DNA of 64,000 bases from Candidatus Paceibacterota bacterium (GCA_035452965.1 DAOTCE010000017.1:46301-110300); one strand, 5' to 3'; numbered from the stretch's first letter, positions 18,002-27,324 are shown. The notes: generated by a model not told the origin, from the sequence alone. Numbers and translations: made by a program.

Positions 18002-19057
18002 ATGCTTGAAAGTCTGACACGCCGGCTTGCGTTAGCGCATAATCTCACGGAGGACGAGGTTCGCCAGGCTGTTGGGGATTTGGTTGACGAGGCGGTGCCG
18101 GCGACGACCAAGGCTGAGTTTCTAACGCAACTGGCCCGGAAAGGTGAGACGGTGGATGAAATCGCGACGTTTGCCCGCGAGTTGGGCCGTCGGTCGGTTC
18201 GACCGGCGCTGGTGGAGGAGTTGCGCAGCGGCGTTCTGCTGGATGTGGTTGGCACGGGGGGCGATCACCTGAGCACTTTCAACATCTCGACAACGGTGTC
18301 CCTGATCGCCGCTGCGGCGGGTGTGCGGGTGGTCAAGCATGGCAATCGAGCCAGCACTTCGCTGGTAGGGAGCGCGGACGTGATGGAGGCCCTGGGCATC
18401 CCGTTTGACTGGGAACCGGAGCAAGCCGTGCGGTCGCTGTGCGAACACGGCTTTGCGTTCTTCTTCGCGCCAAAATACCACCCCGCCTTCCGGCACATTA
18501 TCCCGGCGCGCAAGCTCTGCGCCGCGCAAAGCCAGAGCACGATCTTCAACTTCCTCGGACCGTTGCTGAACCCGGCAGCGCCGACGGCGGCCTTGATTGG
18601 CGTGCCGCGGCCGGACTTGTGCGCGCCGCTCGCGCGCGTGCTGCAGTCGCTCGGCATGCGCCGCGCGATGGTCGTGTGCGGGGCCGTGCCCGGCGAGGCC
18701 GGGACGGTCCGGTACTTGGACGAACTTTCCCCGCTCGGTCCGACGACAGTGGCGGAGTTCTACCAGGAACGGGCGTTAGCTTGTTCGACGGTGCGAACGG
18801 AGTGGTTCCCGCTGCAGCCGGCGGTGCTGGCGGACCTGCGCGGCGGCGATCGCGAGGTCAATGCCTCGATTATCCGCCGTGTGTTGAAGGGCGAGGAGCG
18901 CGGCCCGAAGCGGGACGCCGTTCTGCTCAACGCCGCCGCCGCTTTGTTCGTGGCTGACCGGGTGCGCTCGCTGGCGGAGGGTTGGGAGTTGGCGGGGCAG
19001 ACCATTGACAGCGGGCGGGCCGCCGCAAAGCTGGCGGAGCTGCGAAGGCAGGCGTAG
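18002..19057 (+). CDS. trpD: Anthranilate phosphoribosyltransferase
   Basis: 351 residues, normal for TrpD. Transfers the phosphoribosyl group of PRPP to anthranilate in tryptophan synthesis, in the cytoplasm. Family motifs: DVVGTGGD (81-88, PRPP loop), NIST (94-97), KHGNRAST (112-119), and LGPLLNPA around 185-192. The N-terminal helical domain (1-70) is of the family type. Stands alone here; no other trp gene is in the window. The next gene begins 93 bp downstream and is unrelated. Confidence 0.95.
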   Translation: MLESLTRRLALAHNLTEDEVRQAVGDLVDEAVPATTKAEFLTQLARKGETVDEIATFARELGRRSVRPALVEELRSGVLLDVVGTGGDHLSTFNISTTVSLIAAAAGVRVVKHGNRASTSLVGSADVMEALGIPFDWEPEQAVRSLCEHGFAFFFAPKYHPAFRHIIPARKLCAAQSQSTIFNFLGPLLNPAAPTAALIGVPRPDLCAPLARVLQSLGMRRAMVVCGAVPGEAGTVRYLDELSPLGPTTVAEFYQERALACSTVRTEWFPLQPAVLADLRGGDREVNASIIRRVLKGEERGPKRDAVLLNAAAALFVADRVRSLAEGWELAGQTIDSGRAAAKLAELRRQA

Positions 19058-19150
19058 CAGGCGGGTGAGGCTCGCCATCCCACCGCCCCATTACAAAGGA
19101 CGGCTGCTTTTCCACTTGGCGGGAGCGGCGTGGGGGATTAGAAGGACTGC

Positions 19151-19636
19151 ATGTACAAGATTATTGGCAAGGACGGACAACAATACGGCCCGGTTAGCGC
19201 GGAGCAGTTGCGGGGCTGGATTGCCGAGAACCGCGCGAGCGCACAAACGCTCGTGCAAACCGAGGGCACGCAGGATTGGAAGCCGCTGGGCGCGTTGCCT
19301 GAGTTTGCGGCCGACCTGAGGCCGCCGCCGTCGGCCTCGCCGTCGAGCCTCGTGCCGCCAGCGTCTTCACCGCCGTCCTCCATCCCCAACCCTCGGGCGT
19401 CGAACAAGATTGCAGCGGGCATATGCGGCATTCTGCTGGGCTCGCTCGGCGTGCATAAGTTCATCCTCGGCTACACGGGCGCGGGGCTGATCATGCTGCT
19501 GGTCACGGTGCTCACCTGCGGTTTCGGCGGGTGCGTCATGGGCATTATCGGCCTCGTCGAGGGCATTATCTACCTGTGCAAGCCGGATGAGGAGTTTGTG
19601 CGGGTGTATGTTGACGGGCGAAAAGAGTGGTTCTAA
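19151..19636 (+). CDS. GYF_2 plus TM2 domain membrane protein
   Basis: 161 residues. N-terminal GYF_2-type domain (1-55): MYKIIGKDGQQYGPVSAEQL, then W(I)AENRASAQTLVQ and DWKPLGALPEFA. A Pro/Ser linker follows, then a TM2 domain (about 80-145) with GSLGVHKFILGYTGAGL between two membrane segments. The GYF_2 part should face the cytoplasm and may bind Pro-rich or other partners; this is inference. First of four GYF_2 genes in a row. Confidence 0.85.
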   Translation: MYKIIGKDGQQYGPVSAEQLRGWIAENRASAQTLVQTEGTQDWKPLGALPEFAADLRPPPSASPSSLVPPASSPPSSIPNPRASNKIAAGICGILLGSLGVHKFILGYTGAGLIMLLVTVLTCGFGGCVMGIIGLVEGIIYLCKPDEEFVRVYVDGRKEWF

Positions 19637-19741
19637 CCCCGATGCGTTCGATTCGTGCAGCCGCCGACGCGGGCTGCCGCCAGTCTGGGCGTGGAACGAG
19701 TGCGCCGGCTGATCTCAGCGCCAACACTCAGTAATGCGGTT

Positions 19742-20248
19742 ATGTATAGAATCATCGGAGCAGACGGCAGGGAATACGGGCCGGTCCCGGCGATCCAACT
19801 CCGCGAATGGATCGCCGAAGGCCGGGCCAACGCGCTGACGCGAGCGCGGGCCGAAGGGGACACTCAATGGAAGCCGCTGACGGAGTACCTTGAATTCGCC
19901 GCATTGCTGAGCCGCATCTCCCCGCCCCCGGCGGCCCCGAGGCCAATCCACCTGGCGCCGACTCTTCGCACTAACTCGATGGCACTTGCCAGCCTGGTCA
20001 TGGGGATTCTATCACTGACGTGCGGAATGTGCTGCTGCTACGGGCTGCCCTTTAATCTGCTGGGAATCATCTTCGCGCTGGTCGCCTTATCCCAGATCGG
20101 GAGGGATCCGCAGGCACAACAGGGCAGGGGCCTGGCCATCGCGGGCCTGGTGCTTTCTTGCTTTAGCCTCGTGCTGGCGGCTCTGGCGTGTGTGCTTGGT
20201 GTCGCGCTGAGCGCTTCGGACGTCATGCGCAAGATGGAAAGGCTGTAG
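19742..20248 (+). CDS. GYF_2 plus DUF4190-type membrane protein
   Basis: 168 residues from the ATG at 19742, chosen because it aligns the GYF_2 start (MYRIIGADGREYGPV) with its neighbours; the frame extends upstream to 19655. After a Pro-rich linker come two membrane segments with the DUF4190 pattern: NSMALASLVMGILSL, then a Cys-rich turn CGMCCCYG, then GRGLAIAGLVLS. One base separates its stop from the start of the next gene, so they are very likely co-translated. Confidence 0.82.
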   Translation: MYRIIGADGREYGPVPAIQLREWIAEGRANALTRARAEGDTQWKPLTEYLEFAALLSRISPPPAAPRPIHLAPTLRTNSMALASLVMGILSLTCGMCCCYGLPFNLLGIIFALVALSQIGRDPQAQQGRGLAIAGLVLSCFSLVLAALACVLGVALSASDVMRKMERL

Positions 20249-20249
20249 G

Positions 20250-20669
20250 ATGTCCGAATCCGCCACTTCATTCAGGGGCATCCGGCCGGTTGCCCTGGCA
20301 GGGTTGGTGTTGCTTGTGGCGGCGGGGTTGGTGCTGTTCTGCTTCGACCCCAGGCGGTACCATTTCTACCCGGTTTGCTTCTTCCACCAGACCACTGGTT
20401 TGCTCTGTCCCGGGTGCGGAGTGCTGCGAGCGCTGCACCAATTGCTGCATGGGGACCTGGCGGCAGCCTTTCGTTTTAACCCGATGCTGGTTGTTTCCCT
20501 GCCGTTCCTCATCTGGCTGGGCGCGTGGTCTGGCTTGAAGAAGCTGAGGAACCAACCGGCAGCTATCAGCTTGCGGCCGGGATGGTTGTGGCTGATGCTG
20601 GCAGGGGTACTGCTGGTCAGCTTGCTGCGAAACCTGCCCGGCGCACCGTTTGACCTGCTGCGGCCTTGA
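20250..20669 (+). CDS. DUF2752 family membrane protein
   Basis: 139 residues with three or four membrane segments. The DUF2752 signature is CFFHQTTGLLCPGCGVLRAL, with the CPGCG pair (about 52-56) followed by a conserved Arg. The family occurs widely in Bacteroidetes, Verrucomicrobia and actinobacteria with no assigned activity. Starts one base after the preceding GYF_2 gene. Confidence 0.85.
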   Translation: MSESATSFRGIRPVALAGLVLLVAAGLVLFCFDPRRYHFYPVCFFHQTTGLLCPGCGVLRALHQLLHGDLAAAFRFNPMLVVSLPFLIWLGAWSGLKKLRNQPAAISLRPGWLWLMLAGVLLVSLLRNLPGAPFDLLRP

Positions 20670-20750
20670 GGCCGCGCCAGCCGGAGCTTGCTCACAGACC
20701 GTCAATGGCATACAACCGGGTTATTCGGTAGTAAAGAAAGGCAAGAACCT

Positions 20751-21347
20751 ATGTATAAAATAATCGGAGCGGATCAAAAGGAATACGGGCCTGTCTCGGC
20801 CGAGCAGCTGCGCCAATGGATGGCCGAAGGTCGCGTTACCGCGCAGACCCAAGTGCTGCCCGAGGGCGGAACCGAATGGAAAGCGCTGGGTGACCTGCCG
20901 GAATTTGCGACGGCGGCGTCCAGGCCGGTGCCGGGAATTTCCGTGGAGCCCACCCCGGGACCGAATGCCGCGGACCGGGTGAAAGGGCCGGCCACAGGTT
21001 TAATTGTGACGGCCGTCCTGGGGGTCATTGCGCAGATATTTTCCCTCGTCTGGCATTTCGCGGGGGCCTCCATGATGCCGAGCGACCGAATACCCAAAGA
21101 GGCATGGGCCAATATGTTCTCGGGCACGATCGGCGTGGTGTCCAGCATAATTGCGATTCTGCTAAGCGGCCTCATCTTCTTCGGCGCGATGAAGATGAAG
21201 AAGCTGGAGAGCTACGGCCTGGCGATGACCGCCAGCATCATAGCAATGATTCCCTGCCTCTCGCCGTGCTGCCTGATCGGCCTGCCGATCGGAATTTGGG
21301 CCGTCATGGTGCTGTCCAAGGAGGAAGTCAAGAGCGCGTTTCACTGA
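20751..21347 (+). CDS. GYF_2 domain membrane protein
   Basis: 198 residues from the ATG at 20751. The GYF_2 domain (1-55; MYKIIGADQKEYGPVSAEQL) is followed by a membrane region of about four segments that is Ala/Ile-rich and contains a double Cys in IPCLSPCCLIGLP. The membrane half matches no family I know beyond the general type. The next gene starts 11 bp after its stop. Confidence 0.78.
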   Translation: MYKIIGADQKEYGPVSAEQLRQWMAEGRVTAQTQVLPEGGTEWKALGDLPEFATAASRPVPGISVEPTPGPNAADRVKGPATGLIVTAVLGVIAQIFSLVWHFAGASMMPSDRIPKEAWANMFSGTIGVVSSIIAILLSGLIFFGAMKMKKLESYGLAMTASIIAMIPCLSPCCLIGLPIGIWAVMVLSKEEVKSAFH

Positions 21348-21358
21348 GACCGGACCTT

Positions 21359-22318
21359 ATGTTCAGGATCATTGGCGGAGACCAAAAGGAATACGGGCCG
21401 GTTACCGCGGAGGACCTGCGCCGCTGGGCGGCCGAAGGCCGCGTCAATGCGCGAACCCCGGTTCAGGCTGAAGGCACCACGGAATGGCAGCCGTTGTCCG
21501 CTTTCCCTGAGTTTGCGGACATCGTGGCCTCCAGTCTCTCGACGCCGGGCGCGCTGCCGGTTGTTGGGGGACGTCCCGGGCTGCCGGAAGACATTCTCAC
21601 TCGCGACTATGACCTGGACATTGGGGGCTGCGTGGGAAAAGCCTGGGAGTTGCTGAAGAACAACTTTGGCCTGGTTTTTGGGGGTGTCGCCGTTTACCTG
21701 CTGATCCAATGCGGCATGAGCATGGTGGCGCAGATTCCGATCGTTGGGATACTGGTGTCGGTGGGGAGTCTTATCATTACCGGGCCGCTGACGGGCGGCG
21801 TTTACTACTTCCTGCTCAAGGTCATTCGCGGGCAGGGGGCGGAGATCGGGGATGTGTTTGCCGGCTTCCGGCTGGCATTTGCGAACCTGTTGCTGGGCTA
21901 TATCGTGGTGACCCTCCTCACTTGCCTGGCGATGCTGCCCGGCATCGCGATCATGGCTTTCCCGATCGCCATGATGGCTCAGAATAACGCCGCTGAGGTG
22001 GGCCCCGTTCTCCTGGCCCTGGTGGGCTTTATTGTCGTGCTGATTCCGGCCGTCTACCTGGCCGCCAGTTGGATGTTTTCGCTGCCGCTCATTATTGACA
22101 AGCAAATGGACTTCTGGCCGGCGATGGGCGCGAGCCGGAGGATGGTGGGCAAACACTGGTGGCTGGTCGTTGGTTTGGCGGTTGTATGCGGGTTGATCAA
22201 CTGCGCCGGGTTCCTGGCGTGTTGCGTGGGCATCTTCGTCACCTTGCCGCTCACGTTCAGCGCCATGATGTATGCGTATGAGAGCATCTTCTCTGCGCCA
22301 GCCTCGCAAGCTGCTTAG
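21359..22318 (+). CDS. GYF_2 domain membrane protein with DUF975-like region
   Basis: 319 residues from the ATG at 21359. GYF_2 domain (1-55; MFRIIGGDQKEYGPVTAEDL), a linker, and then a helix ending in the first membrane segment (WELLKNNFGLVFGGVAVYLL). About six membrane segments follow. The layout recalls DUF975/glycerophosphodiester-membrane-domain proteins (conserved WELLKN and GPLTGGVYYF). The last 47 bp overlap the next start. The fourth and longest GYF_2 gene in the run. Confidence 0.8.
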   Translation: MFRIIGGDQKEYGPVTAEDLRRWAAEGRVNARTPVQAEGTTEWQPLSAFPEFADIVASSLSTPGALPVVGGRPGLPEDILTRDYDLDIGGCVGKAWELLKNNFGLVFGGVAVYLLIQCGMSMVAQIPIVGILVSVGSLIITGPLTGGVYYFLLKVIRGQGAEIGDVFAGFRLAFANLLLGYIVVTLLTCLAMLPGIAIMAFPIAMMAQNNAAEVGPVLLALVGFIVVLIPAVYLAASWMFSLPLIIDKQMDFWPAMGASRRMVGKHWWLVVGLAVVCGLINCAGFLACCVGIFVTLPLTFSAMMYAYESIFSAPASQAA

Positions 22319-22637
22319 CCGCTCCGCCGCCCGGAACGCCGCCCTTCTCAATCAATGCGCCACGCCGGGGCTGGGCTCGTTCATGGCCGGCCGGCGCCTG
22401 GCGGGCCTCGGGCAGTGTCTCCTGGCGCTCGCCGGGTTCGGAATGGTTATCGGCTGGTTTGTGCTGCTGGCCCTGCAAAGCTACAATGAACTTCTCAACG
22501 ACGCCCCGCCGAAGTCCGTAGCCTGGCTGGGCGTTGCGGGGGGCGCAACTTTCATCGCCGCATGGCTGTGGTCGCTCATTACCAGCCTCAGCCTGTTGCG
22601 CGAAGCGCGCGCTGTCGAACTACCACCCGGCGGCTGA
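22272..22637 (+). CDS. Small two-pass membrane protein, unknown function
   Basis: 121 residues. The first 20 or so lie inside the end of the previous gene; the true start could be 22272 or the next ATG at 22278. A basic N-terminus and the block LLNQCATPGLGSFMAGRR are followed by two membrane segments (QCLLALAGFGMVIGWFVLL and GGATFIAAWLWSLITSL). The RxALLNQxATPGLGS style block looks conserved, but I cannot name the family. Likely translationally coupled to the GYF_2 gene. Confidence 0.65.
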   Translation: MRMRASSLRQPRKLLSRSAARNAALLNQCATPGLGSFMAGRRLAGLGQCLLALAGFGMVIGWFVLLALQSYNELLNDAPPKSVAWLGVAGGATFIAAWLWSLITSLSLLREARAVELPPGG

Positions 22638-22668
22638 CGCGCCCGCCCAGGCCAGGTAGCGTGGGGGT

Positions 22669-23811
22669 TTATTGGTTTATGTGCACCACCTTGGCCGGGG
22701 CGAAGCCGTTGAACCAGGTGGAGGAGGCGTGGCTGTAGGCGCCGATGTTCTCGCTGTAGAGCAGGTCGCCCCGTTCGAGGTTGGCGGGGAGTTGCTCGGC
22801 CAGCGACACCACGTCAAGCGCGTCGCAGGTGGGGCCGAACACGGAACAGATCTGCGTGGGGCCGCGTTTGAAGGCCTTGAGGTGGTAGTGGCAGTGGTCG
22901 AATATAACACCCGAGAAGGTGTGATAGACGCCGTCGTTGATGTAGTAGCAGAGCTTCCCGTCGCGCACGGCCTTGCCGATGATCTTGGAGACGGCGACAG
23001 CGGCGGTCGCAACCAGGAACCGGCCGGGTTCGGCCAGGATCTCGATGTTCCTGGGGAATAACCGGTCGATCTCCCGATTGATGATGCCGGCCAATTCGCG
23101 GAACGGTTTGACGCTGTCGTCATAGGGCGCGGGGAAGCCGCCACCGATGTCGAGCAAGTTCATCTTGGTGTAGCCGCGCTGCCGGGCTTCCCTGAAGAGG
23201 TTGGCCGCCAGGTTGATGGCGGCCACGTAGTTCTGGAAGTTCGTGGTTTGGCTGCCGACATGGAAGCTCAAGCCCTCGACGACCAGGCCCGCCTTGTCCG
23301 CCGCGAGGATCATATCAACGGCCTCGCCCGGTGAGGCGCCGAACTTGGAGGAGAGCTCGACCATCGCGCCGGTGTTGGGCACCTTGATGCGCAAGGCCAG
23401 CCCCGCCAGGGGGGCGTACTTCTTGATCTTCGTGATCTCCTCGTAGTTGTCGTAGGTCACCAACGGCTTGTACTGGTTGAGGTCCCGCAGGGTTTCGTTG
23501 GCCTTGATGGGATTCGCGTAGATGATCTTGTCCCAGATCCAATCCTGCCGCTGTTTGTCGGGCAGGTCCTTGATGTACTGGTAGACGATGCGGAACTCCG
23601 GCATGGAGGCGACATCGAAGCTGCCCCCGGCCTCGTAGAACGTCTTCACGATGGCCGGGTCGGAGTTGGCTTTGACTGCGTAGTAAGCCTGGACGCGCGG
23701 CAGGTAACGCTTGAACTGAGCGTAGTTGCGGCGCAGTTGCTCGTGGTCCACCACGAAGAGCGGCGTGCCGTGCTGCTCCGCGAGTCGCTTGAGAAGGCGG
23801 CGGTTGATCAT
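22669..23811 (-). CDS. PLP-dependent ornithine/diamine decarboxylase, alanine racemase fold
   Basis: 380 residues from the ATG at 23811. Fold-type III PLP decarboxylase: YYAVKAN with Lys47 as the PLP lysine, HVGSQ (184-188), DIGGGFPAPY (221-230, phosphate site), EPGR (261-264), and GPTCDALD (326-333, active-site Cys329 plus Asp). The likely reaction is ornithine to putrescine; a carboxynorspermidine decarboxylase-type role is less likely because the operon partner is homospermidine synthase, which uses putrescine. Sequence separates it from the homospermidine gene by one base (TGA-A-ATG), so they are one operon. Confidence 0.85.
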   Translation of the reverse strand: MINRRLLKRLAEQHGTPLFVVDHEQLRRNYAQFKRYLPRVQAYYAVKANSDPAIVKTFYEAGGSFDVASMPEFRIVYQYIKDLPDKQRQDWIWDKIIYANPIKANETLRDLNQYKPLVTYDNYEEITKIKKYAPLAGLALRIKVPNTGAMVELSSKFGASPGEAVDMILAADKAGLVVEGLSFHVGSQTTNFQNYVAAINLAANLFREARQRGYTKMNLLDIGGGFPAPYDDSVKPFRELAGIINREIDRLFPRNIEILAEPGRFLVATAAVAVSKIIGKAVRDGKLCYYINDGVYHTFSGVIFDHCHYHLKAFKRGPTQICSVFGPTCDALDVVSLAEQLPANLERGDLLYSENIGAYSHASSTWFNGFAPAKVVHINQ

Positions 23812-23812
23812 T

Positions 23813-25270
23813 TCAGTCTCCGTCGGTAATGAGGAAGTTCTTGAATTGCCAGGGGTCCTTGCGGTCAATCTGCGGATTGTTGTGGCCCTGGAAGGCGTTG
23901 GTGTAATGCTTGAGCGGCGTCCAATCGGCCGGCTTGGAGATCCACTTGCCCAGGTAGGGCTTCGAGATCTTGAGCACGTAGTCATGCGGCAAGTCGTCGG
24001 GCACGAGCACGCCGCGGTCCGGGTTCTCGATGATCCACATGGCGGCGGCTACGACCGCGATGGCGACCTGCATGGTGGTCGCGTTCTGGTGCGGCACCAG
24101 GCGGCGCGACTCCTCGATGCTGAGGTCGCTGCCAATCCACCATGAGTTGTACGCATGGCCCATGAGCAACGCGCCCAGGATGTCGGAGCCGCTGATGATG
24201 TCGTCGTTGAGGATGCGCTGCTGCTCCACGAGCCGGTAGTCGTAGCCGCGCAACTCGTTCAGCGAGGCAATGGCCGAGTCGGACGGACAGTAGGCGTAGT
24301 GCACGGTGGGCCGGTAAATCGCCTTGCCGTTCTTCCACACCGTCAAACGATCGGAGATGGTGAAGGCTTCGCCGTGACGCACCACCATGCCGTGGATGCA
24401 GTAGTCGGGCACCCAGGAGGAGACCCACGTATTCATGCCCATGCGGGCGAGGCAAATCTGGTTGCGCGGCCCGTCCTTGTGCTCGTAGGCGAGCGGCGGC
24501 AACTCCTTTTCGTGCGTGCCCCAGCCCATTTCGGCCGTGGTGGTGCCTTCCTCGCGGAAGCCCTCGACGCTCCAGGTGTTGACAAATTCGTTTACCTGCT
24601 TCGGCTTGTCGGTGATCTGGGTGTCGCGTTCGCTGACGTGAATCACTTTCACGCCAAGCTTCATCGCCAGGTGGTTGAATTGCTGCTCCGCCATGAGCCG
24701 CCGGATTTCGTCGGCGGCCTTGCCTTTAACCTTGCGGTCCTTGATCACGCGTTTGCCGATGTCCAGCAAGCCTTGCTTGGTGAAGTGCGAGATGAGGCCC
24801 GGGTTCGCGCCGTGTTCCACGACCGCCGTCGGGCCGGGCTTGGACCACTTGGAAATCATGCGGCGGATTTGCATGTGCCGCCAGTAGAGGGTCATCTTTT
24901 GGGGCGGGGCGCCTTTGGCGTTCTCGTACGGGTCCCACAGCTCGACCGAGGCGTTGATGTAGAGGACGCCGTGGTCATGGCACCACTGGAGGATGTCGCA
25001 GCAGTCAATATTCCACGCCAGGTCAATCAACAAATCACCCGGTCCGAGGTACTTGCCCAGCCGCGCGCCCATGTTGGCGCGCGTGATGCGCTCCTGCGCA
25101 AACTTCACTCCGCGCTTGAGCCAGGGCGAAAGCAGGCTGCGGCGGTTCTCGAAGTCCACCACCGTAATCTGCTTTGCGGGCACCTTGATATGCTTGACCA
25201 AAATGGGGAGGGTGCATTGCGCCACCGCCCCATAACCAACGACTAGTATCTTCTGGTTGAATGCGAGCAT
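23813..25270 (-). CDS. hss: Homospermidine synthase
   Basis: 485 residues, the usual length. NAD-binding Rossmann motif VGYGAVAQ at 11-18; DLAWNIDCCDILQWCHD, NASVELWDPY and VEHGANPGL follow, as in bacterial homospermidine synthases. Combines two putrescines (or putrescine plus spermidine) to homospermidine with NAD as hydride carrier. First gene of a two-gene operon with the decarboxylase downstream. Together they give ornithine to putrescine to homospermidine. No spermidine synthase or SAM decarboxylase is in the window. Confidence 0.92.
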   Translation of the reverse strand: MLAFNQKILVVGYGAVAQCTLPILVKHIKVPAKQITVVDFENRRSLLSPWLKRGVKFAQERITRANMGARLGKYLGPGDLLIDLAWNIDCCDILQWCHDHGVLYINASVELWDPYENAKGAPPQKMTLYWRHMQIRRMISKWSKPGPTAVVEHGANPGLISHFTKQGLLDIGKRVIKDRKVKGKAADEIRRLMAEQQFNHLAMKLGVKVIHVSERDTQITDKPKQVNEFVNTWSVEGFREEGTTTAEMGWGTHEKELPPLAYEHKDGPRNQICLARMGMNTWVSSWVPDYCIHGMVVRHGEAFTISDRLTVWKNGKAIYRPTVHYAYCPSDSAIASLNELRGYDYRLVEQQRILNDDIISGSDILGALLMGHAYNSWWIGSDLSIEESRRLVPHQNATTMQVAIAVVAAAMWIIENPDRGVLVPDDLPHDYVLKISKPYLGKWISKPADWTPLKHYTNAFQGHNNPQIDRKDPWQFKNFLITDGD

Positions 25271-25738
25271 AGCTATTGATTGATAAAAGACTCGGTGCCG
25301 TCAAGCCTGTTCCCTTCAAATGTTGATTGCCGCCCCGCAGCGCGTATGCATGAAGGTGTGCGGGCATTCTGCCCGCTTGTCTGGCCCGCCATCCGCAAAG
25401 CGGGCAAGATACCCACGCGCCTCCGGCAGCTTCATGCATGCGCGCTAGCCGCCCCGTCGCCGTCTTGCTTGCCCTTTGACATCGCAGCACTCGTTTGGCA
25501 GCCTCGGGGCTTGCTGAGCGAGATCCAAATGCAAGTTCTCCTCACCGGCGCAACGCCAATGCCATGCCGGTGCGCCAAGTCAAGTGGCTGTCGCTTGGGC
25601 CTCACTCGCGTGTCACCCGGTCTGCCGTCCACCCGCAGCGCGGTGATGTTCGGTGCCTGCAGATCGCCAGAACTCCTGGGCAAGATAATCAAGCCCCGGC
25701 CTGAGGCCTGAGATTGTGAAACTGAAATCCACACTGCC
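25271..25738. other. Intergenic region holding palindromic element A
   Basis: 468 bp between divergent genes, including the promoter region of the polyamine operon near 25271-25340 and the repeat at 25344-25443. In the remaining 295 bp I see no gene and no clear structure. Confidence 0.6.
25344..25443. repeat. 100-bp palindromic element A (copy 1)
   Basis: Ends are inverted ATGCATGAAG / CTTCATGCAT with a further internal pairing (GCGGGCA...TGCCCGC). The reverse complement matches 42719-42818 over the full 100 bp. Small non-coding, REP/MITE-like. Confidence 0.85.
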
Positions 25739-27118
25739 ATGAATACTCTCATCCGGAAGCGCCTGCTCGTCCGCTCCTTCATGCTGCTCTTGCTCTGCGC
25801 CAGCGCCAGCCCTGCTCCGGCCCAGGCCAAAGCCCCGAAGCTCCCGGCTCGTTCACCCCTCCACTTCGCTGACTACAATTCCGAGCCGCGCAGCCAGGAT
25901 GGCCACGTGGACGGTGACGCCCTGTTGGCGCGTCTCAAGGAGTTGCACGTGACCACCTATTACTGGCTGATCTGGCACGCCGCGACAGACTGGGACGACC
26001 TGAAGCTCTTCCTGCCTAGAGCGGCCCGAGCGAACATTGAAATCTGGGTCTATCTGGTGCCGCCGACCGAAAGCCCCCCCTTATACGGCACTAGCTATTC
26101 CGAACCGTTCCGGCTGGACTACGGGCGCTGGGCGGAGGAGATCGCGCGTCTCTCTCTCCAGCACACCAACCTGACCGCTTGGGTGATTGACGACTTCTAC
26201 GGGAACCACCAGTTCTTCACGCCCGCGGTCGTCCGCGACCTGCAGCGACGGGGCAAGGGAATCAACCCACGGCTTGCCTTCCTGCCGCTGATGTACTTCG
26301 GAGAGATTCGGCGCCAGTTTGTCCAGGATTACCGTGAGGTCATTGATGGCGTCGTGGTCGCCTACCCGCGGGATCGCACGGAGATGGACCACGCGTGGGC
26401 AATTTTGAACGACGACGCCGTCGTCTTGCCGGGCGAACTGAGTTTCCCGGCGAACACGCCCTCGCAGCCGGGCGACTTTGTCGAAGCCAGCCTGCCCGCC
26501 AGGGTCTCACCGCTTGGACCGCGGCGGATCAGCTTCCAGGAGCGGGACGATTTCACCGGCCCGACCGCTGGGTACCACTTCAAACAGCTCCTGGTCAACA
26601 AAACCGTTGTGTGGGAGGAGGACGTGGCCGGGGGCACCAACGCCTGGCGACGCATCACGGTGGAACTGCCCGCGGCCGTACCGGGAGGCGACGAGTCCAC
26701 GCTAGCGTTTCGTCTGCTGGACAAGAAAGGTGTCGGCAACTTCGGGGTGCGATGGCAGCTCAAGGATCTGCGGGGGGAGGGGATCAAAGGAACCGCCGGC
26801 CTCGATCGCCCGCAGAAATGGCAGGTGACCCAGCGCGGCCCCTTCGAAGCGGGCTTCGGGGACCGGTTGAAGACGCCCCAGCACCGCTTCCATGTCCCCT
26901 TCATCGTTATGACCGCCGGCCAGGCTGGCGAATTCAAGCTGCGCCACGGCGAGCCCGCCAGCCCCGAGCGCATGGCTGAGTGGCTCCGGTTCTGCCTCGA
27001 GGCGTGGAGTGAGGGCAAATGCGACGGGGTAGTCACCTACTGCCTCGACAAAACACCCGGCAGCCGGGTGTTCGACCTTGCCCGCGACTTGTTCGGCCAA
27101 TACAGGCCGAAAAGGTAG
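25739..27118 (+). CDS. Secreted protein of unknown function
   Basis: 459 residues. Signal peptide LVRSFMLLLLCASASPAPAQA ends near residue 29. Residues about 40-235 resemble a TIM-barrel-like domain of the uncharacterised glycoside-hydrolase type: LHVTTYYWLIWHAATDWDD, WVIDDFYGNHQF and VVAYPRDRTE, with acidic residues at the barrel ends. A beta-rich region (about 240-370) and a shorter C-terminal helix follow. I cannot assign a family with certainty. Confidence 0.7.
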   Translation: MNTLIRKRLLVRSFMLLLLCASASPAPAQAKAPKLPARSPLHFADYNSEPRSQDGHVDGDALLARLKELHVTTYYWLIWHAATDWDDLKLFLPRAARANIEIWVYLVPPTESPPLYGTSYSEPFRLDYGRWAEEIARLSLQHTNLTAWVIDDFYGNHQFFTPAVVRDLQRRGKGINPRLAFLPLMYFGEIRRQFVQDYREVIDGVVVAYPRDRTEMDHAWAILNDDAVVLPGELSFPANTPSQPGDFVEASLPARVSPLGPRRISFQERDDFTGPTAGYHFKQLLVNKTVVWEEDVAGGTNAWRRITVELPAAVPGGDESTLAFRLLDKKGVGNFGVRWQLKDLRGEGIKGTAGLDRPQKWQVTQRGPFEAGFGDRLKTPQHRFHVPFIVMTAGQAGEFKLRHGEPASPERMAEWLRFCLEAWSEGKCDGVVTYCLDKTPGSRVFDLARDLFGQYRPKR

Positions 27119-27324
27119 GGCGGTCTCTGCCCTTTCACCGCCGGGTGAGTTGGTTCCGCAACTCGCTAAGCGCCGCAGTCCATTAGGGCAGTCCCATATC
27201 CCCAAATCGGATTGCCGCCCCCGGGGAAACCAGTGTTGTGTCCATTTTTGAGACAGTGATGGCTTCCGAGCGCAGCCCCCATAGCTCCGAGTGCCAGTGT
27301 GACAACGCTCTGACACCCGTGATA

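Noticed and set aside
22669..23811. Carboxynorspermidine decarboxylase call for the PLP enzyme
   Set aside because: Partner in the operon is homospermidine synthase, not carboxyspermidine dehydrogenase; the putrescine route fits better, although substrate is not proven.
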